DNA from: Cupriavidus sp. WGlv3
GTDB taxonomy: Bacteria; Pseudomonadota; Gammaproteobacteria; Burkholderiales; Burkholderiaceae
Direction of reading: 5' to 3'
DNA length: 64,000 bases
NCBI RefSeq assembly: GCF_023952475.1
Contig: NZ_JALHRX010000001.1
Location: 124,001 to 188,000, forward strand
Shown here: in pieces, positions 30,577 to 39,142 of the stretch
Position numbering within the stretch: the stretch's first letter is position 1
Layout: every line of letters begins with the position of its first letter
Program-made: the position numbers and the translations under genes
Notes under the pieces: generated by a model
The model's input: only the letters and a program-made list of their open reading frames with translations
Database searches by the model: none
What the model was told of the DNA's origin: nothing

Positions 30577-31613
30577 AGGCGCTGCGCCGGGCCCTGCCGA
30601 CCCTGCTGCTGCCATGGCTGTGCCTGGCCGTCATGGCGGCGGCCGCGCCGCACGCGCTGGCGGCGCGGGCACCGGCCAAGCCGCAGGTGGTGCGCGTCGC
30701 GCTGATCGCCGACCTGCCGCAATGGCCCGCCGCGGAAGCCAACCTGGCGACGCTGCTCGACCACTTCGCCGAGCGCAAGCTGAACCTGGTAATCCATGCC
30801 GGTGGCATCAAGGGCGATACGGAGTCATGCAGCGACGCCGTGCTCAGCAGCCGCCAGCAGCTGCTGAGCCAGTCGCCGCTGCCGCTGGTCTATGTGCCGG
30901 GCGAAACCGATTGGTCCGAGTGCCGGCTGCCAGTCAACGGCAGCTTCGACCCGGTCGAACGGCTGAGCCGGCTGCGCGAGCTGTTCTTTCCGGAAGACGC
31001 CACGCTCGGAAGGCAGACGCGGCCGCTGGTGCGGCAATCGGACCAGGCGCTGTTCCGCAGCTTTCGCGAGAACATGCGCATCAGTGTCGGCGACGTGCTG
31101 ATCGTCGGCCTCAACGTGCCGGGCGACAACAACCACTACCGCGACGAAGGCGGGCGCAACAGCGAATTCGAGGACCGGCGCGAAGCCAACCGGCAGTGGC
31201 TGGCGCGGGCATTCTCGGTGGCGCGCCAGCGCGATCTGAACGGCATCGTCGTGGTGGCCCATGCCGATCCGCATTTCGCCAACGGCTGGGAGAAGAAGGG
31301 ACGGCCCACGCTGCTCGACGGCTTCATGCGCCATCGCACGCGCGACGGCTACCTCGAATTCAAGCGGCAGCTGCGCGACCTGAGCGCGCGCTTCAAGGGC
31401 CAGGTGTTGCTGGTGCACGCCGCCGGCAGCGGCGCCGACAGCGGCTTCGGCATCGACAAGCCGCTGCGCGACGCGGCCGGCAAGGTGCTGCAGAACTTCA
31501 CGCGCGTGTCGCTGCCGACCAGCACGATCTCGCAATGGGCCGAGCTGGTGATCACGCCCGCCGCGGCGTCGCCGTTCGCGGTGGTGCTGAAGGATGCGCC
31601 GGCACCGAACTGA
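30573..31613 (+). CDS. Exported metallophosphoesterase-like protein with degenerate metal motifs
   Basis: A 346-residue protein with a signal peptide (1-31, ending HALAA). Its layout follows calcineurin-type phosphoesterases, but the metal motifs are altered: '[10 protein letters not shown]' for D-x-H, 'IHAGGIKGD' for GDxxD, '[10 protein letters not shown]' for GNHD, and '[10 protein letters not shown]' near the GH region. It may no longer be a metal-dependent hydrolase. Start ATG overlaps the mutS stop by four bases (ATGA), so it is translationally coupled to mutS. No known mismatch-repair partner looks like this. Confidence 0.7.
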   Translation: MKALRRALPTLLLPWLCLAVMAAAAPHALAARAPAKPQVVRVALIADLPQWPAAEANLATLLDHFAERKLNLVIHAGGIKGDTESCSDAVLSSRQQLLSQSPLPLVYVPGETDWSECRLPVNGSFDPVERLSRLRELFFPEDATLGRQTRPLVRQSDQALFRSFRENMRISVGDVLIVGLNVPGDNNHYRDEGGRNSEFEDRREANRQWLARAFSVARQRDLNGIVVVAHADPHFANGWEKKGRPTLLDGFMRHRTRDGYLEFKRQLRDLSARFKGQVLLVHAAGSGADSGFGIDKPLRDAAGKVLQNFTRVSLPTSTISQWAELVITPAAASPFAVVLKDAPAPN

Positions 31614-31621
31614 CGCGCGCG

Positions 31622-31653
31622 CCAAAGCAAAGAAGCCGGCAACGGCCGGCTTC
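31622..31653 (-). terminator. Hairpin terminator between convergent genes
   Basis: GAAGCCGGC and GCCGGCTTC pair across a short loop. On the minus strand they are followed by TTTGCTTTGG, so it serves slyD best, and perhaps the plus-strand gene as well. Confidence 0.65.
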
Positions 31654-31679
31654 CTGATGACAGCACTGCAAGCGAAGGC

Positions 31680-32207
31680 TCAGTGCAGCGTGCGGGGAGT
31701 ATCGTCGTCCTCGTCTTCATCCACCACTTCAACGCCCGAGGCGCCGTGGGCGTGGCCATGCTCGACTTCCTCGGCGGTGGCCTCGCGCACTTCCGAAACC
31801 TTCAGCCAGAAGCGCAGCGCCATGCCGGCCAGCGGATGGTTGCCGTCCAGCACGACCTTGTCTTCGGCCACGTCGGTCACGGTGTAGATGACGGAGTCTT
31901 CTTCGTCGCCGTCCTCGGGCATGCCTTCGAACTGCATGCCGACTTCGAGCGGCTCGGGGAAGCGGTTGCGCGGCTCGACCTTCACCAGGTCGGCATCGTA
32001 GTCGCCGAACGCGTCTTCCGGCTCCAGCTGCAGCTGGGTCTCGAAGCCGGTGTCATGGCCGTCGAGCGCTTCCTCGATCTTGGGGAACGTGCCATCATAG
32101 CCGCCGTGCAAATAGACCATGGCTTCATCTGACTCCTCGATCAGATTGCCTTGCGCGTCCGATAGCTTGTACATCACGGACACCACCGTGTTCTTAGCGA
32201 TTTTCAA
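31680..32207 (-). CDS. slyD: FKBP-type peptidyl-prolyl isomerase SlyD, TTG start
   Basis: A 175-residue FKBP with the insert-in-flap chaperone domain, which folds proteins and, in some bacteria, delivers nickel to hydrogenases. 'VYLHGGYDGTFPKIEEALDGHDTG' and 'HPLAGMALRFWLKV' are SlyD signatures. The tail is acidic ('VDEDEDDD') but has few His, so strong nickel binding is unlikely. The N terminus must be TTG at 32207 (M-K-I-A-K-N): GGAG lies seven bases before it and no in-frame ATG is close. Only 11 bp separate this start from the divergent roxA ATG. Confidence 0.92.
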   Translation of the reverse strand: MKIAKNTVVSVMYKLSDAQGNLIEESDEAMVYLHGGYDGTFPKIEEALDGHDTGFETQLQLEPEDAFGDYDADLVKVEPRNRFPEPLEVGMQFEGMPEDGDEEDSVIYTVTDVAEDKVVLDGNHPLAGMALRFWLKVSEVREATAEEVEHGHAHGASGVEVVDEDEDDDTPRTLH

Positions 32208-32218
32208 TTCTTGACTCC

Positions 32219-33424
32219 ATGAACGATTCCGCATTATACGCGCAGGCCCTGCCCCCTGGCCCCGTCGATCCAGACACTCCGCTCGACTTGCTTGGTGGCA
32301 TGACGCCTGCTGCATTCATGCGGGATGTCTGGCATCGCAAGCCCTTGCTCATTCGACAGGCGGTGCCGGGAATTGTGCCGCCGGTGTCGCGCGATGCGCT
32401 TTTCGATCTCGCCAATCGCGACGACGTCGAATCGCGCCTGGTGACGCACTTCCGCAATCGCTGGAAGCTCGCGCATGGTCCATTTGCGCGCGAAAACCTG
32501 CCCGGCGTCAAGACCCGACAGTGGACCCTGCTGGTGCAGGGCGTCAACCTGCACGATGCCGCCGCGGCGGAACTGATGGGCCGCTTCCGCTTCGTGCCCG
32601 ACGCCCGCCTCGACGACGTGATGATCAGCTACGCCACCGACGGCGGCGGCGTGGGTCCGCACTTCGATTCCTATGACGTGTTCCTGCTGCAAGTCTCGGG
32701 CCGGCGCCGCTGGCGCATTTCGTCACAGACCAGCCTCGAGCTGATTCCGGACATGCCGCTGAAGATTCTTGCCGACTTCAGTGCGGAACAGGAATGGGTG
32801 CTGGAACCGGGCGACATGCTGTACCTGCCGCCGCAATATGCGCACGATGGTATTGCCGAGGGCGAATGCATGACCTGCTCGATCGGTTTCCGCGCGCCCG
32901 CCTATCGCGAATTGGCCGGGCACTTCCTGGCATGGCTGTCGGAAACGGTGGAAGACAACGAGGATCTCGGCGGCCGTTATGCCGATGCCGGCGAGCGCGC
33001 CGCGACCCGGCCCGCGCAATTGCCGGCCGGCATGGCCAAGGCGGTGGCGGACCGGCTCAAGGCATTGCAATGGAACAGCCAGATGGTGTCGGAATTCCTC
33101 GGCAGCCATCTGTCCGAACCGAAGCCTGGCGTTGAATTTGCAGAGATCGCTGACATGCCGTTGCGCCGTTATGCGACACTGGCGTCCCGGCATGGGGTGG
33201 TGCTGGCGCCGGCATCGATTGCGCTTTACGACCGGGCCAATTTCTTCCTGAATGGAGAAGCCTACGAGCCGCCGGCCGAATTGATGCCGTGGCTGAAGAA
33301 GTTGGCCGATAATCGGCAGCTTAGTGCGCAGGAGGTAGGAAACTGTGCTGACCTGCCCGATCTGATGGAAACATTCCATCACTGGACCCTGGAAGGATGG
33401 TTGCAATTGGGGCCGCGGCTGTAA
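32219..33424 (+). CDS. roxA: JmjC/cupin ribosomal oxygenase, RoxA/YcfD type
   Basis: A 401-residue 2-oxoglutarate/Fe(II) oxygenase. E. coli RoxA (YcfD) hydroxylates an arginine of ribosomal protein L16. The iron triad is His148-x-Asp150 ('GPHFDSYDVFLLQ') and His209 ('LPPQYAHDGI'). The C-terminal winged-helix and dimerisation parts follow. 'FMRDVWHRKPLLIRQAVP' near the N terminus is typical. ATG 32219 has no ribosome site and lies 11 bp from the slyD start, so its promoter must be inside slyD, or its mRNA is leaderless. Confidence 0.88.
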   Translation: MNDSALYAQALPPGPVDPDTPLDLLGGMTPAAFMRDVWHRKPLLIRQAVPGIVPPVSRDALFDLANRDDVESRLVTHFRNRWKLAHGPFARENLPGVKTRQWTLLVQGVNLHDAAAAELMGRFRFVPDARLDDVMISYATDGGGVGPHFDSYDVFLLQVSGRRRWRISSQTSLELIPDMPLKILADFSAEQEWVLEPGDMLYLPPQYAHDGIAEGECMTCSIGFRAPAYRELAGHFLAWLSETVEDNEDLGGRYADAGERAATRPAQLPAGMAKAVADRLKALQWNSQMVSEFLGSHLSEPKPGVEFAEIADMPLRRYATLASRHGVVLAPASIALYDRANFFLNGEAYEPPAELMPWLKKLADNRQLSAQEVGNCADLPDLMETFHHWTLEGWLQLGPRL

Positions 33425-33460
33425 TAATGCGTAACATTGCGAATCAGCAAATTTCGGCGC

Positions 33461-33489
33461 TACACAAGCCGGGAAAACGCGGATATAAT
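33461..33489 (+). promoter_or_regulatory. Strong sigma-70 promoter of the small lipoprotein gene
   Basis: TACACA (33461-33466), a 17-bp spacer and a perfect TATAAT (33484-33489). The start point would be near 33496, giving a 5' leader of about 127 bases. Confidence 0.75.
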
Positions 33490-33563
33490 CGTTGGCTGGC
33501 TAGTACTGTGGACCACTGCATATGTCGGCACCCGGGAGGGCCTAATTTTGCAGTTCAAGAGCG

Positions 33564-33581
33564 ATAATTACCGGTAATTAT
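33564..33581. promoter_or_regulatory. Perfect 18-bp AT-rich palindrome in the lipoprotein leader
   Basis: ATAATTACC-GGTAATTAT sits in the predicted untranslated leader, flanked by GCGAT and ATCGC that extend the pairing with a bulge. A T-run (GTTTTTCG) follows at about 33591. It could be an RNA hairpin controlling stability or attenuation, or a protein-binding site. Confidence 0.5.
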
Positions 33582-33622
33582 TCATCGCCTGTTTTTCGTT
33601 ATTACAAGTTAAAGGACGAACA

Positions 33623-33865
33623 ATGAAGAAGTCTCTCCTGATCGCATCGCTGCTGGCCGCTGTTGCTCTTGCTGCTTGCGGCAAGAAGGAAGAAGCTGCC
33701 GCCCCGGCCGCTGACACGGCTGCTCCGGCTGCTACCGCTCCTGCTGCTGAAGCTTCGGCTCCGGCTGCTGAAGCCCCGGTCGCTCCGGCTGCTGACGCTT
33801 CGGCCCCGGCTGCTGACGCCTCGGCTCCGGCTGCTGACGCTTCGGCTCCGGCCGCCAAGCAGTAA
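33623..33865 (+). CDS. Small Ala/Pro-rich lipoprotein
   Basis: An 80-residue lipoprotein. The signal peptide ends in the lipobox Leu-Ala-Ala-Cys19, followed by 'GKKEEAAAP'. The remaining 55 residues are Ala, Pro, Ser, Glu and Asp only, ending in tandem DASAPAA heptads and 'KQ'. Such tails are disordered. AAAGGA lies six bases before the ATG; the strong promoter and strong terminator point to high expression of a single-gene transcript. Function unknown; a spacer or envelope-stress role is a guess. Confidence 0.85.
   Translation: MKKSLLIASLLAAVALAACGKKEEAAAPAADTAAPAATAPAAEASAPAAEAPVAPAADASAPAADASAPAADASAPAAKQ
33788..33850 (+). repeat. Three tandem 21-bp coding repeats in the small lipoprotein
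   Basis: Three nearly identical 21-bp units (33788-33808, 33809-33829, 33830-33850) encode repeated A-A-D-A-S-A-P heptads. They differ by one to three synonymous changes, so the array could change length by slippage. Confidence 0.8.
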
Positions 33866-33881
33866 TCGGTTTCTGACCGAT

Positions 33882-33912
33882 AAAAAAACCGGCCTTCGGG
33901 CCGGTTTTTTGT
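33882..33912 (+). terminator. Rho-independent terminator of the small lipoprotein gene
   Basis: The stem AAAACCGGCC / GGCCGGTTTT closes on TTCG and ends in TTTTTTG. A-run and T-run flank it symmetrically, so it may also stop minus-strand transcripts from the metallo-hydrolase gene. Confidence 0.93.
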
Positions 33913-33953
33913 TTCTGGGGCGCGCCCTCGCGCGGTCCCTGCTGCCACGGGCC

Positions 33954-34742
33954 TCAGGCCCGGACCGCCTGCCACGCCAGGCCTTCGTCCTGATCCGCCA
34001 CCAGCACTTCGCTCGGCCTGGCGCCCAGCGCCGCCGCCAGCGCACCGGTGGCCAGTTCACGCGTGTTGTTCTGCTTGCTCAGGTGGGCCGCCACCACGCG
34101 GTTCAGGCCATCATGGGCCACCTGCGCCAGGATGCTGGCGGCCACTTCATTGGCCAGGTGGCCGAAGTCGCCGCCGATGCGCCGCTTGAGCGAGGCCGGG
34201 TAGACCGAATTGCGCAGCATCTCGCGGTCATGGTTGCATTCGAGCACCAGCGCATCGACGCCCGCCAGGCGTGCGGTCACGTAAGGCGTTTCCATCCCTG
34301 CATCGGTCAGCACACCCAGCCGTGCCTGCCCGTCCGAGAGCACGAACTGCACCGGCTCGCGCGCGTCGTGCGGCACGGTGTAGGGCAGCACCTGCAAGCT
34401 GCCGATGGCGAAGCCATGGTCGGCACAGCAAACCCGCACGTCGGCCACGTCGGCACCGCGCAGGTGCGAGGTGGCCAGCCAGGTGCCGTGGCTGGTATAG
34501 ACCGTCAGGCGATGGCGCGCGGCAAAGGCATAGGCCGAACCGACATGGTCGCCATGCTCGTGCGTGACCAGCACGGCGTCGAGCTGGTCCGGCGTGACGC
34601 CCAGGCGCTCCAGGCGCCGGGCGGTCTCGCGGATGCCGAAGCCGCAGTCCAGCAGCACGCGCGTGGTGGTGGTGTCTTCGCGGGATTCGATCAGCAGCGA
34701 GTTGCCCTCGCTGCCGCTGCCGAGGAAGGCGAAGCGCATCAT
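33954..34742 (-). CDS. MBL-fold metallo-hydrolase, YycJ/WalJ type
   Basis: A 262-residue metallo-beta-lactamase-fold protein. 'FAFLGSGSEGNSLLIES' opens the fold, and the metal motif is 'VLVTHEHGDHVGS'; 'VLTDAGMET', 'LECNHD' and 'AAHLSKQNN' carry further ligands. This subgroup is thought to act as an exo-nuclease-like enzyme. The paired ATGs at 34742/34739 follow GGGAGG; 34742 has the better spacing (eight bases). It is the last gene of a dapA-bamC-hydrolase cluster. Confidence 0.9.
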   Translation of the reverse strand: MMRFAFLGSGSEGNSLLIESREDTTTTRVLLDCGFGIRETARRLERLGVTPDQLDAVLVTHEHGDHVGSAYAFAARHRLTVYTSHGTWLATSHLRGADVADVRVCCADHGFAIGSLQVLPYTVPHDAREPVQFVLSDGQARLGVLTDAGMETPYVTARLAGVDALVLECNHDREMLRNSVYPASLKRRIGGDFGHLANEVAASILAQVAHDGLNRVVAAHLSKQNNTRELATGALAAALGARPSEVLVADQDEGLAWQAVRA

Positions 34743-34809
34743 GGCCGCGCCCTCCCCGCCAGGCACCGGCCAGGATGGCCGGCTGGCAAGCCAGCACTCA
34801 TGCGCCGGC

Positions 34810-36048
34810 TCAGTGCAGTTGCTCGTCGATCAGCGACAGGATGCGCTTGCCGACTTCGCCGTTCTCGGGCTGGCCGGCGTCGTTGAGCACCGTCACCAGC
34901 GTGCCGCTGCCCGTGCCCTTGAGCGAGACGCGGTACTTCTTGGCGGTCTTGGGATCATCCGGCTTGGTGAACAGCTTGGAGAAGAAGCCGCGGTTGTCGA
35001 CCGTGTTGCGCGGGTCGACATAGCGCACGAAGTACAGCCCTTGCGCGCGATCGCGGTCTTCGACGGTGAAGTTGACTCGGTCCAGCGACAGGCCCACCGA
35101 GCGCCAGGCGCGGTCGAACGGCTCGGGCAGCTGCAGCGCAGGGGCGCCGTTGACCTGGGCCAGGTACGACTTGTTCGGCGCGGCCCCGTCAGCACCGGCA
35201 GCGGCACCCGCGGCGGCCGCAGTGCCGGCGGCAGCGCCCGCCGCCGCGGCGGTATTGCCGGCCGGCGTCGGGTTCTTGGCCATGCGGTCGGCCTGCTCCT
35301 TCTGCACGCCCAGGCGCTGGGCCAGGCGCGACAGGAATTCGGCTTCCAGCTCGGGATCGGCCGGGCGCGGAGTCCACACGGTGCTCGACTTGTCGATGCC
35401 GGTCAGCTGTTCCTGCGCGCCGCGGTGGCTGATGAAGACTTCCAGCGTGCCGTTCTGCGAGCGCTCGACGCGGGTGCGGAACTTGTCGCGCTCCGAGGTC
35501 GAGTACAGGCCGTCGAACACCTTGCCGATGGTGTTGCGGATGATGTCCTGCGGGATCTTGGCGCGGTTCTCTGCCCAGTCGGTTTCCATGATGCCGGTCT
35601 CGGGCGAGTCCTGCACCAGCAGGAAACCGCTCTCCTGCCAGAAGCCGCGCAGTTGCTGCCACAGCTGGTCGCCGCGCATGCCGTTGCTGATCACCAGCCA
35701 GCGCTGGTTGCCGTCGCGCTCCATGCGGATGCCCTGCGCCGACGGCAGCACGTTCTCGGTCGGCGATTGCTCGCGCACCTTGGTGGCCTGGCTGTAGGTC
35801 GAGAGCGTCGAGGTGCCGTTGGCATCGGGCACCGAGTAACGACGGTCGCCTTCCAGCTTGGTCAGGTCGGGCGGCACGTCCAGCGTGGGCGTGCGCTTCG
35901 AGGCCGACGACTTGTAGTCGATCTTGTCGGGCTGCATGGCCTCGTTGAGGCTGCTGCAGCCGGTCAACACACCTGCGGCGAGCACGGGCACAACCAGGGC
36001 GGCGCGGCGGACTTGCGTCGCGCCACGGCGGTTAAGCTTCAGTTTCAT
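34810..36048 (-). CDS. bamC: Outer-membrane assembly lipoprotein BamC
   Basis: A 412-residue lipoprotein of the BAM complex, which inserts beta-barrel proteins into the outer membrane. The signal peptide ends in Leu-Thr-Gly-Cys, followed by the conserved N-terminal lasso region ('DKIDYKSSASKRTPTLDVPPDLT') that contacts BamD. Two helix-grip domains (about 100-240 and 300-410) are joined by an unusual Ala/Gly linker of about 40 residues. It is longer than the E. coli protein (about 344). ATG 36048 has AGGA ten bases before it; GTG 36054 is an alternative. It follows dapA, as in E. coli. Confidence 0.93.
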   Translation of the reverse strand: MKLKLNRRGATQVRRAALVVPVLAAGVLTGCSSLNEAMQPDKIDYKSSASKRTPTLDVPPDLTKLEGDRRYSVPDANGTSTLSTYSQATKVREQSPTENVLPSAQGIRMERDGNQRWLVISNGMRGDQLWQQLRGFWQESGFLLVQDSPETGIMETDWAENRAKIPQDIIRNTIGKVFDGLYSTSERDKFRTRVERSQNGTLEVFISHRGAQEQLTGIDKSSTVWTPRPADPELEAEFLSRLAQRLGVQKEQADRMAKNPTPAGNTAAAAGAAAGTAAAAGAAAGADGAAPNKSYLAQVNGAPALQLPEPFDRAWRSVGLSLDRVNFTVEDRDRAQGLYFVRYVDPRNTVDNRGFFSKLFTKPDDPKTAKKYRVSLKGTGSGTLVTVLNDAGQPENGEVGKRILSLIDEQLH

Positions 36049-36097
36049 TGACACGCAATCCTAGTAGGTAAGGCGGACAGCAGGACGCCGCGGAAAA

Positions 36098-36982
<885 letters not shown>

Positions 36983-37014
36983 AACGTTAGGGAATTCGGG
37001 ATGCGAATAACGGG

Positions 37015-37020
37015 ATTGTA
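37015..37020 (-). promoter_or_regulatory. Probable -10 element for dapA-bamC
   Basis: TACAAT on the minus strand, 33 bases before the dapA ATG. The -35 is weak (GTCGAA at 17-bp spacing). Confidence 0.5.
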
Positions 37021-37119
37021 CCGGAACCGCAGGCCGCTTCGACCGCTGCCCGGACAGGGGTTGATACCAACTGTTTCAACGCATGCGGCGCCGTTTGCGC
37101 CGACAGCGCGGCGCGCCGC

Positions 37120-37698
37120 TCAGGGATCGAGCCGGTAGCGTGGCGGCGCGGCCGCACCAGCTGCCGGCGCCGCCTCGCGCACCGCACATAGGCGCTGCAC
37201 GAAGGCTGTTTTCGGCACTTCGACCACGCCGTCCTCGTAGGCCACCACGCGCAGCCCATGGGCGTGCGCGACCTCGAGCAGCTCGCCCGGGCGCAGCAGG
37301 AAATCCGGCCGCGACGGCTTGCCCACGGTCTCGTTGCCAGCGGCGAAGGTTTCGTAGATCCAGCAGCCGCCCGGCGCCAGCGCGGCCGCCAGGTGCGGCC
37401 ACAGCGGCCGGTGCAGGTAGTTGGTGACGACGATGGCGTCGAACGGGGCCTCGCCGGCCAGCGGCCAGTCGCCCTGCTCCAGGTCGGCCGCGCGTCCGAC
37501 GACGTCGGCGGGCAGGCTGGCGATGGCGTCGGCATCGCGGTCGACCGCCAGCACCTGGTGGCCGCGCGCGGCCAGCCAGGCGGCATGGCGGCCGCCCCCA
37601 CAGGCCAGGTCCAGCACCCGCGCGCCCGGGCGCAGCAGATGGGCCCAGCGCGTGACCCAGGCGGAGGGCGCGGCAATACCGGCGTGCGACAGCGTCAT
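37120..37698 (-). CDS. Class I SAM-dependent methyltransferase
   Basis: A 192-residue Rossmann methyltransferase. Motif I is 'VLDLACGGGRHAAWLAARG' followed by 'VLAVDRDADAI', and motif IV is 'DAIVVTNYLHRPLW'. It resembles TehB/UbiE-like small methyltransferases; the substrate is not evident. ATG 37698 lies 11 bases after the site-2 protease stop, so the two are co-transcribed. The longer frame upstream is antisense-like noise within the protease gene. Confidence 0.85.
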   Translation of the reverse strand: MTLSHAGIAAPSAWVTRWAHLLRPGARVLDLACGGGRHAAWLAARGHQVLAVDRDADAIASLPADVVGRAADLEQGDWPLAGEAPFDAIVVTNYLHRPLWPHLAAALAPGGCWIYETFAAGNETVGKPSRPDFLLRPGELLEVAHAHGLRVVAYEDGVVEVPKTAFVQRLCAVREAAPAAGAAAPPRYRLDP

Positions 37699-37709
37699 GG
37701 CAGCCCCGA

Positions 37710-38375
37710 TCAATTGAGCAGAAGCACGATCGGGCGCAGCAGCAGCTCGATCACGGACATCAGCACATTGACCACCGGCGTCATCCAGATGGTGGTGATC
37801 ACCCCCGCGGCCACCAGCGCCAGCACCACGAAAATGCCGTACGGCTCGATGCGCGACACCGCGCGCGCAATGCCCTGCGGCAGCAGCGCGGTCAGCACGC
37901 GGCCGCCATCCAGCGGCGGCACCGGGAACAGGTTGAAGGCCGCCACCACCAGGTTGACGCGCACGCCGGCCAGCGCCATCTCGCCGAAAAACGGCTCGCG
38001 CACGCCGCCCCAGGTCAGGCCGATCGCCAGCAGCACCCAGACGAAGGCCTGCACCACGTTGCTGGCCGGGCCCGCCAGCGCCACCCACATGCCATGCCAG
38101 CGCGGGTTGCGCAGGCGCTCGAACACCACCGGCACCGGCTTGGCGTAGCCGAACACGAACTGGCCGCTGGTCATGATGTACAGCAGCAGCGGCACGGCGA
38201 TGGTGCCGATCGGGTCGATATGGCGGATCGGGTTCAGGCTGACGCGCCCGAGGGCATAGGCGGTGCTGTCGCCGAACAGCTTGGCCACGTAGCCGTGCGA
38301 GGCCTCGTGCAGCGTGATGGCGAACAGCACCGGCAGGGCATAGACCGCGAAGGTCTGGATAAGGGAGGAATCCAT
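37710..38375 (-). CDS. Site-2 protease family (M50) membrane metalloprotease
   Basis: A 221-residue intramembrane protease with five to six hydrophobic helices. Zinc motif His23-Glu24-Ala-Ser-His27 ('TLHEASHGYVAKLFGD') is near the N terminus; the third ligand is in 'NLFPVPPLDGGRVL'. No PDZ or CBS domain is present, so it belongs to the minimal group. Met1 at 38375 is only 22 residues before the active site, so a later start is not possible. No ribosome site precedes it; a TACAAT box begins eight bases upstream. Confidence 0.9.
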   Translation of the reverse strand: MDSSLIQTFAVYALPVLFAITLHEASHGYVAKLFGDSTAYALGRVSLNPIRHIDPIGTIAVPLLLYIMTSGQFVFGYAKPVPVVFERLRNPRWHGMWVALAGPASNVVQAFVWVLLAIGLTWGGVREPFFGEMALAGVRVNLVVAAFNLFPVPPLDGGRVLTALLPQGIARAVSRIEPYGIFVVLALVAAGVITTIWMTPVVNVLMSVIELLLRPIVLLLN

Positions 38376-38382
38376 GAGCGCT

Positions 38383-38388
38383 ATTGTA
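38383..38388 (-). promoter_or_regulatory. TACAAT box immediately upstream of the site-2 protease start
   Basis: If this is a -10 element, transcription would begin within a base or two of the ATG at 38375, giving a leaderless mRNA. The -35 is poor. The gene could equally be read from the upstream operon. Confidence 0.35.
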
Positions 38389-38451
38389 GCGGCCCGCCGC
38401 CGCCCGGGCGCACGCTGGTGCACCCGACCGCAGGCGCGGCGGCGCCGCGGG

Positions 38452-39075
38452 TCAGAGGCCGAAGCGGGCGATGTCGCCGCGGCCGGCGCGCACCAGTTCC
38501 GGCTCGCCGCCGGTCAGGTCGATCACCGTGGTCGGCTGCGCCGGCGCCGGCCCGCCGTCCACCACCAGGTCGAGCTGTTTTTCCAGCCGCGCGCGGATCT
38601 GCGCCGGATCGTTGAGCGGTTCCTCGTCGCCCGGCAGCTGCAGCGTCGCCGAGATCAGCGGCTCGCCGGTCTCGCCCAGCAGCGCCAACGGGATGGCATG
38701 CTCGGGCACGCGCACGCCGATGGTCTTGCGCGCCGGGTGCGACAGCCGCCGTGGCACCTCCTTGGTCGCCTCCAGGATGAACACATACGGGCCCGGCGTG
38801 GCGCCCTTGAGCCAGCGGTACTGGCGGTTGTCGACACGGGCAAAGTTGCCGAGCTCGGACAGGTCGCGGCACATCAGCGTCAGGTGGTGGCGGTCGTCGA
38901 TGCCGCGCAGCCGGCGCAGGCGCTCGACCGCGGCCTTGTCGTCGAGCCGGCACGCCAGCGCATAGCTGGAGTCGGTCGGCAGCGCGATCAGCCCGCCCTT
39001 CTGCAGGATCTGGGCCGCCTGCTTGAGCAGGCGCGACTGCGGGTTGAGCGGATGGATCTCGAAGTACTGGGACAT
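38452..39075 (-). CDS. yciO: YciO/Sua5 family protein (threonylcarbamoyl-AMP synthase-like)
   Basis: A 207-residue protein of the YrdC/Sua5/YciO fold. 'QILQKGGLIALPTDSSYALACRL' is the substrate-binding entry, followed by 'HLTLMCRDLSELGNFARV', 'GPYVFILEATKEVP' and 'KTIGVRVPEH'. YciO is a paralogue of the threonylcarbamoyl-AMP synthases that start t6A synthesis in tRNA; its own role is less clear. It lies 67 bases after the rnm gene, an arrangement also found in E. coli (yciV-yciO). Confidence 0.9.
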   Translation of the reverse strand: MSQYFEIHPLNPQSRLLKQAAQILQKGGLIALPTDSSYALACRLDDKAAVERLRRLRGIDDRHHLTLMCRDLSELGNFARVDNRQYRWLKGATPGPYVFILEATKEVPRRLSHPARKTIGVRVPEHAIPLALLGETGEPLISATLQLPGDEEPLNDPAQIRARLEKQLDLVVDGGPAPAQPTTVIDLTGGEPELVRAGRGDIARFGL

Positions 39076-39142
39076 GGGCCAGGGAGCGGAGTCGGATGGA
39101 ACGGAGCGGCATCCGGGGGCTGGCCCCGGCCAGGCGGGGCGC

